From Allobosea sp. TND4EK4 (GTDB lineage: Bacteria; Pseudomonadota; Alphaproteobacteria; Rhizobiales; Beijerinckiaceae), in NCBI RefSeq assembly GCF_900156025.1, contig NZ_FTMO01000007.1:1-64000 (forward strand): a stretch of 64,000 nucleotides of DNA. The letters run 5' to 3'. Of this stretch, positions 11,864 to 22,900 are shown in pieces. Within the stretch, counting starts at the first letter, position 1. Each line of letters opens with the position of its first letter. The position numbers and the translations under genes are program-made. A model generated the notes under the pieces. The model was not told where the DNA came from. It worked only from the letters and a program-made list of their open reading frames with translations, and ran no database searches.

Positions 11864-14485
11864 CTACGGCCGCCAGTCGACCATCGCGAGCGTGTTGCCT
11901 CCCAGCTTCTGGAAGGCGCGCTGCCGGCAGGAAAAGACGATGATCTGCTGGTCCCTGGACTGGCGGTGCAGCGCGTCGAACATGCGCTCGATGCGGTCGT
12001 CGTCCGAATAGACGAGCGCATCGTCGAGAATCACCGGCGCCGGCCGACCGCCACGGGCGAGCAGGCGGGCGAAGGCGAGCCGCGTCAGCACCGAAAGCTG
12101 CTCCCTCATGCCGCCACTGAGGCGTTCGACCTCCTCCTCCTGGCCGTTGCGGGAGATCGTCTGCGGCAGCAGCGTGCGCTCGTCGAAAGTGACCGAGGCA
12201 TCGTCGAACAGCAGGCCCAGCAGCGGGCTGAGTTCAGCCATGACCGGCTTGAGATAAAGCTCGCGCGCCTCTGAACGGGCTCGGTCAAGCGAAACGGCGA
12301 GGCGCTGCAGAACAGCGATCTCCTTGTCGAACGCGGCGACGCGCAGCTCTGCCGCCGACAGCGCCTCCGCGGTCTCGCGCCAGCTCTCCTCCACCGCCTC
12401 GTCCGATCGCGCCCGGATCCCGGCGTTGAGACCGGCGACGGCCTCCCGCAGCGCCACGATCTGCTGTTCGACGCTGCTCTGGACCGAGCGGGCGCGCTTC
12501 AGCGCCGCCTCGGCGGAGACCAGGTCGATGGCTGCCGCCCGAAGCTCCGCCGCGCGCGCATCCGCGTTTTCCGCCTCGCGCGACCGGTCGGCGAAGTCCT
12601 CGCACAGCGCGCGTTCACGCGCGGCGCGCTGCTCCTCCGGTCCGAGCTGGGCTTCGACATGCGCCTGTTCGGTGCGCAGCGTGGCAAGCGCCGTCTCAGC
12701 GGCGACGATGGCGTCCTCGGCCCTGCGGCGATCGGGTTCGGCCTCGCGCAAGGCCTGCCGTGCATCGAGGCGTTGCCGCTCCGCCGCGCTCAGCGCCGCG
12801 CGAAGCTGCGCGGCGTCGCCTTCCGGCTCGGAGAGCTCGGCCCCCGCAAGCGCCTGCGCCGCGACCTCCTCGCGCAGTCGCGCCAGCCCCGCTGGTGCAA
12901 GCGAGGACAGGCTGCCTCGCAGCTCGCGCATCTCGGCATCGATCTGCTGAGCGCGGACCTGGCGCGCACGCGCCGCGGCCAAGGTCTCGACACCCATCGC
13001 GTCCAGCAGGGCGCGACGCCGTTCCTCGGCCTGTTCGAGGCGCCTGTCGCCGGACGGTGTCTTGTTGGAGCGCAGCGAGATCACGCCGATCCCCATGACC
13101 ACCAGCTGCGCCTGCCCGTCATAGCTGCGCTCCTGACCGTCGGCGAGCGGAACGCCGTCCATCACGATCTCGCCGCCGGCTTCCACGGAATAGGCGACGG
13201 CCACGGACGGCCGTGCTGCCTCCGCGACGGCGCGCAGCCCGGAGAGTTCGATCTCCAGCGCCTGCAATTCCTCGATGGCGCCTGGCTGGATTCCGACCAG
13301 TGCCAGCTGCGCCTCGGCTTCCTCGAGCGCAGCGCGCTTGGCTTCCGCCTCGCTCAGCCGCTGCCGCGATTCGGCGAGACGCTCGGCCGCCTCGCGAGCC
13401 CGCAGCGCTGCATCGAGGCGGGCCAGCAGCTCGCGGGTTTCCAGCTCCTGCGCATCCGCGAGATCCGCAGCGGCCTGCGCCCTGGCGCTCGCTTCGGCTG
13501 CTTCGCCGCGCCGGCCGACGGCCTCGCCGCGCCGCCGTTCCGCCTCGCGCCGCCGCGCGGCGAGGTCGGCGTCTTTCTGCAAGGCCGTGCGAAACGCCTC
13601 GAGGGCACGCCCGGCGCCATCGCGTCGCTCGCGGGCCAGTTTGAATTCGGCCTCCGCGGTCTTCAGCCGCTCGCCCTGGGCCTGCGCGGCCTCGAACGCG
13701 ACCTGCGCCGACGCTACCGCGTCCTGGCGCTGCTGCCGCTCATCCGCGCCGTCGAGTTCGGCCAGCCGCTTCAGCGCGGTGGCGCGCTTGTCCAGCGCCT
13801 CCCGCAGGAGGCCGACGTCAGCGGAGATCTGCGCTTCCTCGGCCGCCAGCCTGTCGCGGACCTCGATCGCTGCGGCGTAACGCCCGCCCGCCTTCGGCCC
13901 GCGTTTGGTGACGAGCTTGTCGAGCTCTCCGGCCACCGTCTGCATGATCTCGGCCATGCGACGGCCGCCGGTCATGGCTTCGACCTCACCCTGCACCGAT
14001 TCGAGCAGGCTCGCGCGCACCTGCTTCTCGCCATCCTCCTCGGCATTGCTGCGTTTCTCGATGCCGGTGACGCCTTGGCGTACCCAGAGCAGCCCGGCCG
14101 GACCGGCCGGGCCGCCCTTGATCAGGGCGCTGATGAAGTTCTCCGCCTCGTCCGCCTGAGCGACGAGACGGCCGCTGGCAAGGTCGGTCACGCGCGCGAA
14201 GCCGCCGCCGTAATACTGCTTGGTGATGCGGAACCGTTCCTCGCCATGGGCAATGTCCGCCTCAACGAGCGGATTGCCACCGCTGTAAGGCCGCAGATTC
14301 CGGACCGGACCGGACTTGCCGGAATAGGGCTGGAAGAACAGCGCGTGCAGCGCCTCGAAGCTCGTCGACTTGCCGAACTCGTTGGCGGCGCAGAGCACGT
14401 TGACGCCGTCTCCGATGCCCTCGATGGCCACGCCCCGGCCGGCGAAGCGTTTGACGTTGAACAGGCGCAGGGCCGAGATTTTCAC
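11864..14485 (-). CDS. YhaN-like (SbcC/Rad50-type) ATPase
   Basis: Large coiled-coil ATPase of 873 residues resembling Bacillus YhaN and SbcC. The N-terminal half-site has NEFGKSTSFEALHALFF as Walker A, with Phe-Gly where NEAGKST is usual. The middle is a long Glu/Ala/Arg-rich coiled coil. The C-terminal half-site has the ABC signature LSGGMREQLSVL and Walker B PAPVILDDALVYSDDDR. It overlaps the upstream nuclease gene by four bases (ATGA), so the two are translationally coupled and likely form an SbcCD-like complex that processes DNA ends. It faces gyrB. Confidence 0.85.
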   Translation of the reverse strand: MKISALRLFNVKRFAGRGVAIEGIGDGVNVLCAANEFGKSTSFEALHALFFQPYSGKSGPVRNLRPYSGGNPLVEADIAHGEERFRITKQYYGGGFARVTDLASGRLVAQADEAENFISALIKGGPAGPAGLLWVRQGVTGIEKRSNAEEDGEKQVRASLLESVQGEVEAMTGGRRMAEIMQTVAGELDKLVTKRGPKAGGRYAAAIEVRDRLAAEEAQISADVGLLREALDKRATALKRLAELDGADERQQRQDAVASAQVAFEAAQAQGERLKTAEAEFKLARERRDGAGRALEAFRTALQKDADLAARRREAERRRGEAVGRRGEAAEASARAQAAADLADAQELETRELLARLDAALRAREAAERLAESRQRLSEAEAKRAALEEAEAQLALVGIQPGAIEELQALEIELSGLRAVAEAARPSVAVAYSVEAGGEIVMDGVPLADGQERSYDGQAQLVVMGIGVISLRSNKTPSGDRRLEQAEERRRALLDAMGVETLAAARARQVRAQQIDAEMRELRGSLSSLAPAGLARLREEVAAQALAGAELSEPEGDAAQLRAALSAAERQRLDARQALREAEPDRRRAEDAIVAAETALATLRTEQAHVEAQLGPEEQRAARERALCEDFADRSREAENADARAAELRAAAIDLVSAEAALKRARSVQSSVEQQIVALREAVAGLNAGIRARSDEAVEESWRETAEALSAAELRVAAFDKEIAVLQRLAVSLDRARSEARELYLKPVMAELSPLLGLLFDDASVTFDERTLLPQTISRNGQEEEVERLSGGMREQLSVLTRLAFARLLARGGRPAPVILDDALVYSDDDRIERMFDALHRQSRDQQIIVFSCRQRAFQKLGGNTLAMVDWRP

Positions 14486-15606
14486 GACGCCACCGCCTGC
14501 GCATAGGAGAACAGCCGTGCCAGCGCCGCGCGCGCGATCTCCCGCTCGCCGGCAGAGAGACCGTCGTCCCCTGCCTCTGCGAGCAAGGCTTCGGCAGCCT
14601 CGCGCAAGGCGCCGGCGCGATCGATCAGGTCGAGGTCGCCGGCCTCGCAGTCCATGGCGAGGCCGGCATCGTCGAGCTCGATGAAGGCGAAATCGGGCGC
14701 CGCGAGCGCGACCGCCTCCAGCATCGCCGTCCGCGACGGCAGGCGGCTGCGCCCGGTCACGACGAGCCGCAACAATGTCTGGCGCCGCTGCCTGCTTTCG
14801 GGGAGCAGCGCGTCGAGCGCCTGGAGCGGATCGTCACTGTCGAGCAGATGAAGCTCGCGCATCTGCCAATCGAAGCTCGCCGTTGCCAGAGAGGTCACCT
14901 CCGGCAAGGCCGAACGTCCGGCGATGCTGACCAGCAGGGCCTCTCCCGGTCGCTGATGCTTGAACCGATCGGGCTCGGGCGCCCCGCTGTAGCGTGTGCG
15001 TGGATCGACGGCGAGCGGCCCATGCCAGTCGCCCAAAGCGAGATAGTCGAGGCCGGCGCGCGCCGCCCTGTCGGGCGCGATCACGTCCGAGGAGGCCCCC
15101 TCCTCCGAGAAATCGCGGATCGCGCCATGGGCCAGCCCGATGCGCAGGGCGCCCTCCGGCGTGGCCGCGCCGTCCATCCACGCGCTCATGTCGCGGCCGG
15201 GGCGCCGCGTCGTGCAGGGCGCCGGCAGGAGCACGGCGCCGGCCGACAGGTGGATCGCGGCGGGCTCGCTCGCCAGCACCACATTCGCCGGCGCCTCGGC
15301 CTTCAGCGTCGACCAGAGCTGCGTCGCCTGCAGCGAGTCGTGGTTTCCCGGCAGGATCACCCATCGGATCGGGGCATGGTCGCGCATCGCGGCAAGCGCC
15401 TGCCGGCGGATATCGGGGGCTGGCGTCTCGGTATCGAACGTATCCCCGGCGAGCAGGATCGTATCGGCGCCATGGTCGCGGGCATGCTGCGCCAGCCGCC
15501 CGATCACACCGTGCCGCGCCTCCCGCAGGCGGCCGGGCAGATCGCCGCTGAAGCTGCCGAAGCGCTTGCCGAGATGAAGATCGCTGGAGTGGATGAAGCG
15601 GAACAT
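14482..15606 (-). CDS. YhaO/SbcD-like DNA repair metallophosphoesterase
   Basis: Calcineurin-like exonuclease of 374 residues, partner of the YhaN-like ATPase. The metal-binding motifs run in order: SSDLHLG at residues 7-13, LAGDTFDTE near 51, PGNHDS near 84, and later GLAHGAIRD and LALGDWHGP. This is the Mre11/SbcD pattern. It is first in a two-gene minus-strand operon. Predicted activity is manganese-dependent nuclease action on DNA ends or hairpins, inferred from the family. Confidence 0.85.
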   Translation of the reverse strand: MFRFIHSSDLHLGKRFGSFSGDLPGRLREARHGVIGRLAQHARDHGADTILLAGDTFDTETPAPDIRRQALAAMRDHAPIRWVILPGNHDSLQATQLWSTLKAEAPANVVLASEPAAIHLSAGAVLLPAPCTTRRPGRDMSAWMDGAATPEGALRIGLAHGAIRDFSEEGASSDVIAPDRAARAGLDYLALGDWHGPLAVDPRTRYSGAPEPDRFKHQRPGEALLVSIAGRSALPEVTSLATASFDWQMRELHLLDSDDPLQALDALLPESRQRRQTLLRLVVTGRSRLPSRTAMLEAVALAAPDFAFIELDDAGLAMDCEAGDLDLIDRAGALREAAEALLAEAGDDGLSAGEREIARAALARLFSYAQAVAS

Positions 15607-15946
15607 GGTCAGGCGGCGGGCTCGCTTGCTGTGGAAGGCCGGCGCGCTTGCGCGAGCGCCGCGTCGGGCTGGGCATCGAAGGCCACCGCCAGGCGCCCGA
15701 TACCGGCAGCGGCCCCTCGGCTCGCCCCGGCGGGGCCAGCGCGAACCGATTGCTTGGCTACACCGTTTGTCGCGAACGCACTACAGCCGCTGTCGGTCAT
15801 TCCGGGCGCTCGGCTCAGCGCGCGGCACCCGGGTCAGGCTCCCGGCGCAAGAACCACCGGCAGCGCCGCAATGATGCGAAGCCGCAGCGAAAGCTCGAGG
15901 TCGCGCGCGTTGCGGCGGCGCTGCCGGACGAAGCCGAAACGACCGC
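15607..15946. other. Intergenic, no gene seen
   Basis: A 340-base gap between two minus-strand genes. Around 15798-15836 there is a degraded palindromic stretch reminiscent of Hyphomicrobiales intergenic elements. I see no protein with coding-like composition and no clear promoter or terminator. Confidence 0.5.
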
Positions 15947-16990
15947 TCAGCCGGTCCTGCCGAGGAGCAGGGCTGCGCCGTTGACCGAGACGAAGACGGC
16001 GCTTCCCAGCTCGGGCAGATCCATGCTCGGCACATGCGCGGTAAACCGAGTTTCGGCGCCGTCACGCACCATCAGCAATGTAACGGCACATTGCCCGCCC
16101 CTGAAATCGATGTCCTCGATGACGGCCTGCGGGCCCGGCCCGGCCAGCGAGAGCCGGAACTGCTCGGGCCTCAGCATGATCCTGGCGCGACCGCTGCGGC
16201 CGCCGGTTTCGGCGGCGAGCCGGCCGAGGACGCAGGAGACGCCCACCGCCTCGATCGTCGCGTCGAGCACCACGGCATTGCCGAGCAGCAGCGCCGTCTC
16301 GATATCCACCGGCCGCCAGTAGACCTCGTAGGGGCGCCCCGCCTGAACCAGCCGCCCCCCGCGCATCACCGCGAGTTGATCGGCAAACGACAAGGCCTCG
16401 CCCTGGTCATGCGTGACCATGATCGTCGTGACACCGGCCTTGGCCAGCACGCGGGTGACGGACTCCCGCACGCTCTCGCGCAGGCCCGTATCCAGGGCGG
16501 AAAAGGGCTCGTCGAGCAGCATCAGGGCGGGCTTTCGGGCCAAAGCGCGGGCGAGAGCGACCCGCTGCTGCTGCCCGCCGGACAGTTCATGCGGCTTGCG
16601 GCTCAGCATGGCCGGATCGAGCTCGACCAGATCGATCAGCTCGCGCAGCCGCCGCGCCCGATCCGGTTCGTCCCGCTCCAGCCCGAAGCCGAGATTGCCG
16701 GCGACGTCCAGATGCGGGAACAACGCGCCGTCCTGAGCGACGAAGCCGATCCTGCGGCGATGGGCGGGTGCGATCGCGGGCCCGTCGGCCAGCACCTGTC
16801 CGTCCAGAACGACCGTTCCGGCATCGGGAGCCTCGAACCCGGCGACGACCCGCAGCAGCGTGGTCTTGCCCGAGCCGGACGGCCCGACGATGGCCACGCG
16901 GCTGCCCCGCTCGACAGCCAGTGACACCGCGTCCAGCGCTGCCGTGGCGCCATAGCGTTTCGAAAGACCGGAGAGTACGAGCCGGGTCAT
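15947..16990 (-). CDS. fbpC: Iron(III) ABC transporter ATP-binding protein (FbpC-like)
   Basis: ATPase subunit of an AfuABC/FbpABC-type ferric-iron importer, 347 residues. Walker A GPSGSGKT is at 36-43, followed by the Q-loop [14 protein letters not shown], signature [16 protein letters not shown], Walker [13 protein letters not shown] and switch histidine [12 protein letters not shown]-terminal TOBE-like regulatory region occupies roughly 240-345. It overlaps the permease gene by four bases. Substrate is inferred from the neighbouring permease and binding-protein genes. Confidence 0.88.
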   Translation of the reverse strand: MTRLVLSGLSKRYGATAALDAVSLAVERGSRVAIVGPSGSGKTTLLRVVAGFEAPDAGTVVLDGQVLADGPAIAPAHRRRIGFVAQDGALFPHLDVAGNLGFGLERDEPDRARRLRELIDLVELDPAMLSRKPHELSGGQQQRVALARALARKPALMLLDEPFSALDTGLRESVRESVTRVLAKAGVTTIMVTHDQGEALSFADQLAVMRGGRLVQAGRPYEVYWRPVDIETALLLGNAVVLDATIEAVGVSCVLGRLAAETGGRSGRARIMLRPEQFRLSLAGPGPQAVIEDIDFRGGQCAVTLLMVRDGAETRFTAHVPSMDLPELGSAVFVSVNGAALLLGRTG

Positions 16991-18567
16991 GCGTTGAGGG
17001 TCTTCCGCGCCTGGGCGTGCAACAGCGCCGTCATCGGCAGCGAAAGCAGGATCATCAGCACGGCATAGGGCGCCGCCTTCGCATAGTCGAGCTCACTGGT
17101 CAGGGCCCAGAACTCGGTGGCCAGCGTGCGGGTGCCGTTGGGCGCGAGCAGCAGCGTCGCTGTCAGCTCCGTGGCCACGCCCATCGCGACCAGCGCCATC
17201 GCAGCCGCGATGCCGGGCGCCGCGAGAGGCAGCGTGACCGCGAGCAATGTCCGGGCCGGATTGCGCCCGAGCGAGGCCGCGGCCCGCTCGAGCTCGATCG
17301 GGACCTGCGCGATGCCGGCCCGCAGCCCGACCAAGGCGCGCGGCAGTAACATCAGAACGTAGGCCAGCACCACCGTCGCGACCGTCTGGTAGAGCGGCAG
17401 GGCGATCCTGACCGTCACGGTGACCAGCGCCAGCGCCACCACGACGCCCGGCAGGGCGCCGGGATAGCTATGACAGCTCTCCAGAAAACGCGTCGCGCGG
17501 CTGGGCGCGCGGACCGAAAGCCAGGCCATCGGCAGCGCCGCCGCGACCGCAGCCAAGGCGCCGGCCGCTGCGTAGCCGAGCGTCGTCGCCATGGCGGCAG
17601 CCAGCGCGCCCTGCTGCCAGGAGGCGTCGCCCCCGGCCATCAGCCAGCGCGACAGCGTCAGCGCGGGCACGCCGAGGCCGAGCGAGGCGAGGGCGAGCGG
17701 CAAGGCGAGGGCCGGCAGCCGCCAGCGGCCCAGTTTCCGGCGCGGTGCCGGACGCGGCGCCCCGGAGCCGATCCTGGCGTAGCGCGCATGGCCGCGCAGC
17801 AGCCATTCGAGGCCGATCAGGCCGGCGCAGCTCAAGACCAGCACGCCGGCCAGCATGTTTGCGGCCGGACCGTTATAGCTCGACTGGAACTGGTCGATGA
17901 TCGCGGTGGTGAACGTGTCGAAACGGATCATGGCGTAGAGCCCGTATTCCGCGAGCAGATGCAGGCCGACCAGCAGCCCGCCGCCGCAGACCGCGAGCCG
18001 CAATTGCGGCAACACGACCCGCAGCACGATCCGCGCCGGCGACTGCCCGAGGGACGCCGCCGCATGCTCAAGCTCCGGGTCCAGCCGCCGCATCTGCGCC
18101 GCGACCGGAAGGTAGAGAAACGGGAGATAGGCGAGCACCGAAACCAGGGCCGCCGCCGGCAGCCCGTGGAAACGCGGGAACAGGCTGACCCAAGCATAGG
18201 ACTGGACGAAGGCCGGCACGGCGAGCGGCGCGACGGTGAGCCAGGACAGGAACGACGCGCCGGGCATGTCGCTGCGCTCGGTCAGCCAGGCCAGCGCCAA
18301 CGCCAGCAGGATCGCCGGTGGCAGCGTACAGATTTCGAGCAGCAGCGTGTTGGCCAGCAATTCGCCGACGCGCGGCCGCCAGATCAGCGCCAGCGCCGTT
18401 TGCCAGCCGGTTTCGATCGCGATCCAGCCGATGAAGCCGAGCGGCAGCAGGGCGCAGAGCGCGGCACCCCCCGCCAGGAGGAGCATCGTGCGGCCGGCGA
18501 GGTTGCGTTGCCGCCGCAGGGGCAGGGCCGGCAAGGCTGGCGTGTCCAGGGACAATGAAGCGGTCAT
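16987..18567 (-). CDS. fbpB: Iron(III) ABC transporter permease (FbpB-like)
   Basis: Inner-membrane permease of the ferric-iron importer, 526 residues with two tandem copies of the binding-protein-dependent transport module, each of about six hydrophobic helices. Such an internally duplicated permease is typical of FbpB/AfuB. Conserved EAA-type loops appear as [22 protein letters not shown] in the first half and [21 protein letters not shown] in the second. It lies 70 bases downstream of the binding-protein gene and overlaps fbpC, so the three form one operon. Confidence 0.9.
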   Translation of the reverse strand: MTASLSLDTPALPALPLRRQRNLAGRTMLLLAGGAALCALLPLGFIGWIAIETGWQTALALIWRPRVGELLANTLLLEICTLPPAILLALALAWLTERSDMPGASFLSWLTVAPLAVPAFVQSYAWVSLFPRFHGLPAAALVSVLAYLPFLYLPVAAQMRRLDPELEHAAASLGQSPARIVLRVVLPQLRLAVCGGGLLVGLHLLAEYGLYAMIRFDTFTTAIIDQFQSSYNGPAANMLAGVLVLSCAGLIGLEWLLRGHARYARIGSGAPRPAPRRKLGRWRLPALALPLALASLGLGVPALTLSRWLMAGGDASWQQGALAAAMATTLGYAAAGALAAVAAALPMAWLSVRAPSRATRFLESCHSYPGALPGVVVALALVTVTVRIALPLYQTVATVVLAYVLMLLPRALVGLRAGIAQVPIELERAAASLGRNPARTLLAVTLPLAAPGIAAAMALVAMGVATELTATLLLAPNGTRTLATEFWALTSELDYAKAAPYAVLMILLSLPMTALLHAQARKTLNA

Positions 18568-18620
18568 GGGAAAAGCTGCGTGCGAAGGCCTTTCGCGCGC
18601 AGCCCCGGCCGGAGCAACCG

Positions 18621-18650
18621 GTTCAGAGAAGGCCTGTTCAGAGAAGGCCT
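18621..18650. repeat. 15-bp tandem duplication at the 3' end of fbpA
   Basis: The 15-mer GTTCAGAGAAGGCCT occurs twice in direct tandem (18621-18635 and 18636-18650). The binding-protein stop codon at 18638-18640 lies inside the second copy on the minus strand. It is a small local duplication in the same gene that carries a frameshift. Confidence 0.8.
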
Positions 18651-19644
18651 GCCGCCGTCATCAGCTCGGTCACCTTCTTGCTGTCGAGCTGGGAGGGCTC
18701 GACCTTCGGCGCGTCGAGCTTGGAGATCGGCTCGAGCTTCGGGTTGGAAGCCTCGCCATTGCCGATGGCATATTCGAAGGAATCGCCCTCGCGCAGCACG
18801 GCCTGGCCTTTCCTGCCGCTCATCCACTTCACGAAGGCCTCGGCCTGCTTCTTGTGCTTGCTGGACTCCAGCACGCCCGCGCCGGAGGTGCTGAGGAAGG
18901 CGCCGGGATCCTGCCACGGAAGTAGTGCAGCCCGACATTGCCGCTGTTCTCGCCGGTCTTCGCCTGGTCGCCGAAGTAGTAGTAGTGGTAGATCACCGCG
19001 CCCTCGACCTCGCCGGCGTTCACCGCCTTCATGGCGACGCTGTTGCCGCGATAGGCGCTTGAATTCGCCTTCATCGCCTTGAGCCAGCCGGCCGTGGTCG
19101 GCTCACCCTTGAGCACCAGCAGCGCCCCGACGATCGCCTGGAAATCGGCGCCCGAAGGCGAGGCGGCCCAGCGCCCCTTCCATTTGGCATCGGCCAGATC
19201 GAGCATCGATCCGGGCAGGTCGGCTTCCTTCAGCTTGCGCTTATCATAGGCGAAGACCGTGCTGCGCGCGGCGACGCCCGTCCAGCGACCGCTGGCGGGG
19301 CGGAACCGGGCGGGCACCTGGTCGAGGATGTCCTTGGGCAGCTGCGCGAACAGCCCGGCCTTCTCGACCAGCACCATGGCCGGCGAATTCTCGGTGACGA
19401 AGACATCGGCGGGAGAGGCCGCGCCCTCCTGCACGATCTGGTTGGCGAGCTCGGTATCCGACCCCTTGCGGAGCGTGACCTTGATGCCGGTCTCCTTGGT
19501 GAAGCCATCGGCCCAGGCCTGGGTCAGGCTGGCATGCTGGGCGTTGTAGACCGTGATGCCGTCCTGGGCTCGCGCACCGCCGGCGACAGCGAACGTGGCT
19601 GCGAGCACGCAGATGCGGACAGCAAGTGACGCGTAAGGCTTCAT
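18638..19644 (-). pseudogene. fbpA: Iron(III) ABC transporter substrate-binding protein, frameshifted
   Basis: Periplasmic ferric-binding protein for FbpBC, broken into two frames. The first part starts at ATG 19644, nine bases after GGGAGAA, with signal peptide KPYASLAVRICVLAATFAVA ending near GARAQ. It continues through VYNAQHASLTQAW and the iron-site VIYHYYYFGDQ to GLHYFR. Around 18915-18921 the frame is lost. One base more would restore QDPGAFLSTSGAGVLESSKH and the normal C-terminus, which remains open from there to 18638. Both halves otherwise look healthy and the rest of the operon is intact, so this is a recent mutation or a sequencing error rather than an old pseudogene. Confidence 0.85.
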
Positions 19645-19980
19645 GGCGATTTTCTCCCGCCGGGGCAGTTCGTGAGACAAGGCGGGCTTTAGATGCCGGT
19701 GCGGCGAGGCTGTCAATTATTATCGCCTACTTTATAGTTATTTGAAACAATGACCCTTCGAGGCAGATCGAGCTGCGCCTTTGTCTCGAGGTGCGGCCGC
19801 GAACGGGTGATCGTTCCTGCGCCCGGCCACCCTAGCGGACGGCAGCCTCCTGCCTCCTGCGTGACGGGCCAGGCCCAGCCGGAGAACGTTCCCGGGCGCT
19901 CGCCTCTGATTGCTGCCGCACCGAGGAAACTCTTTTTCGCCGCCATGCGTTGAGCCGTCGCCCCTCGCACGGATCCTTGC
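19645..19980. other. Divergent intergenic region fbpA / treZY
   Basis: A 336-base divergent spacer. The side near fbpA carries the promoter described separately. On the plus strand I see no good promoter and no GGAAC-type stress promoter for the trehalose gene. No coding potential is visible. Confidence 0.5.
19688..19716 (-). promoter_or_regulatory. Candidate promoter of the iron importer operon
   Basis: On the minus strand TTGACA (19716-19711) and TCTAAA (19693-19688) are 17 bp apart, about 44 bases before the fbpA start. Just upstream, 19711-19752 is strikingly AT-rich for this genome and could hold an iron-regulator site. I could not assign it to Irr, RirA or Fur. Confidence 0.6.
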
Positions 19981-22900
19981 ATGCAACGCTTTCACGAAAT
20001 GCCCTTCGGTGCCCTTTTGCAGCCGAACGGCGTCGATTTTCGCCTCTGGGCTCCGTCGCTCGCCTCGGCGCGCCTCTGGACGCCGGAAGGTGAGTTCGAG
20101 ATGGAAGCCGATGGAGAATGGCACCGCCTTTTCCTGGAGGGGGCCAAGGCCGGGCAGCCCTATCGGTTCCGGGTGAGCGACGATCTCCTCGTGCCGGATC
20201 CGGCGTCGCGCTTCCAGGCGGACGACATCGACGGGCCCAGCCAGGTTCTCGATCCGCGCAGCTATGCCTGGAGCGACGGCGACTGGAAGGGACGGCCCTG
20301 GGAAGAAGCGGTCATCTACGAGGCGCATGTCGGCACCGCGACGCCCGAAGGGACCTTCACGGCACTGGCGGAGAAGCTCGATCAGCTTGCCGGTCTCGGC
20401 ATCACGGCGGTGGAGCTGATGCCCGTCGCCGATTTCCCGGGCTCGCGGAGCTGGGGCTATGACGGCGTTCTTCACTACGCGCCGGACCACGCCTATGGCT
20501 CGCCGGACGAGCTGAAGGCGCTGATCGACCGGGCCCATAGCCTCGGGATCATGATGCTGCTCGACGTGGTCTACAACCACTTCGGACCCTCTGGAAACTA
20601 CCTCCCCACCTATGCCGGGTCGTTCTTCACCGAGAGGCACCAGACGCCTTGGGGCGCGGGGATCAATTTCGACGGACGCGCGTCGTCGACCGTCAGGGAC
20701 TTCTACGTCCACAACGCGCTCTACTGGCTTGAGGAATACCATTTCGACGGCCTGCGCTTCGACGCGGTGCACGCCATCGCCGACGACAGCCGGCAGCACT
20801 TCATCGCCGAGATCGCCGCACGCATCCGGGAAAAGCTGCCGGCCAGGCAGGTCCATCTCGTGCTCGAAAACGCGGCGAACGAGGCCCGCTGGCTGGAGCG
20901 GAAGGATCGCATGCCGGTGATGCACACGGCCCAGTGGGCCGACGATATCCACCATGTCTGGCACCGCCTCGTCACCGGCGAGAGCGACGGATATTACAGC
21001 GACTACGACGATCCCGTCGCACGGCTCGGCCGCTGCCTGGCCGAGGGTTTCGTCTATCAGGGCGAGTTTTCCGAGCATGAGGGGGCGCCGCGCGGCGAGC
21101 CATCGGACCATCTCCCGCCTTCCGCCTTCGTCGCCTTTCTCCAGAACCACGACCAGGTGGGAAACCGCGCCTTCGGCGAGCGGCTGAACCATATCGCCGA
21201 GCCTGAGAAACTTGCTCTGGCCCGGGCCGGGCTGCTTCTCGCGCCGCAGATTCCGCTGATCTTCATGGGCGAGGAATGGGCCGCCTCGGCGCCCTTCCAG
21301 TATTTCGTCGATTTCACCGACGAGGAGCTGGCGAAGGCGGTGCGTGATGGGCGCCGGCGCGAATTCGGCGGCTTCGGCGCCTTCAAGGACGAGGCGGCAC
21401 AGGAACGGATCCCCGACCCCACTCTGCAGGCGACGGTGGATCGATCGACGCTGGACTGGAGCGAGGCGGAGAAGCCGCCGCACCGGGAGGTGCTGGCGCA
21501 GATCCGGGACCTGCTACGCATCCGGCACGCTTCGATCGTCCCCCTCACCGCGAGCGGGTTCGAAGGAGCCCGCTGGTCCGAGCCGGCCCCCGGCGTGCTC
21601 GATGTGCAATGGCGGTTCGCCGCCGGCACATTGCGTTTCGTCGCCAATTTCGGCGATGGCACGGTCGAGCTTCCGGCGGAGGATGGCCAGCGTCTCTGGG
21701 CCAGCGAGGGAGTCCTCGTTGCCGAGACGATCGCCTTGGGGCCATGGACCGGCGCCGTGCTGGCCCATGAGGGCCACTCCGGCCAGCGGCACGAGGACGG
21801 GGCGACGGCGCTCGCCGCGCCCGTCCCGCGCGGGACCTATCGCCTGCAATTCCACCAGGGCTTCACCTTCGAGGACGCCACCGCGATCGTGCCCTATCTC
21901 GCCCGGCTGGGCATCAGCCATGTCTATGCCTCGCCCATCCAGACGGCGCGGCCCGGCTCGACCCATGGCTACGACATCGTGGACCACCGGACGATCAACC
22001 CGGAACTGGGCGGAGAGGCCGGCTTCATCCGCCTCTCCGACACGCTGAAGGCGCATGGGCTCGGTCTGTTGATCGACATCGTGCCGAACCACATGGGCAT
22101 CGGCGGCGCCGACAACGCCTGGTGGCTATCGGTCATCGAATGGGGCCGGCTTTCGCCCCATGCCGCGGCCTTCGACATCGACTGGGAGCGTCTCGGCGCC
22201 AACGGCAAGCTCGTCCTGCCCTTCCTCGGCAAGCGCTATGGCGAGGCCCTGGAAGACGGCGAGCTGACGCTGACCTTCGAGCCGGAGGAAGGCGGCTTCA
22301 GCATCTGGCACTTCGAGCAGCGCTTCCCGATCAGCCCGCTGACGTATCCCATCGTTCTCGACCGCATCCTGATGCTGGCGGAGAGCACGGAGCCGGCCTT
22401 CCGCGAGGTTCTCGCGATCTCGGCGCGGCTGCGGATCCTGTCGGAAGCGCCGGCCGGCGCGCAGCAGGCCGGCCTCGTCCAGGACTGCGAGGCCCTGAAG
22501 CAGCGGCTGACGCAGGCCTTCGAGAGCTCCGCGGCGATTCGCAAGGCGACGGAGCGGGCCGTCGCGCTGATCAACGGCGCCGCCGGCCTGTCCGACAGCT
22601 TCGACACGCTCCACCGCATCCTGGAGATGCAGAGCTATCGCCTGGCCTACTGGCGGGTCGCGGCGAGCGACATCAACTACCGCCGCTTCTTCGACATCAA
22701 CACGCTGGCGGGGATCAGGGTCGAGGAGCCTGAGGTGTTCGAGCGCACGCATGCGCTCATCCTCGAGCTGGTGCGGGAGGGCCGCATCCAGGGCTTGCGG
22801 ATCGACCATATCGACGGGCTGGCCGATCCGGAGGCCTATCTCCGCGCGCTGCAGGCGCAGGCGGGACCCGGCTTCTACATCCTGGCCGAAAAGATCCTCG

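Noticed and set aside
15798-15840. Third copy of an intergenic palindrome
   Set aside because: The arms pair too poorly to call it a repeat from this window alone.
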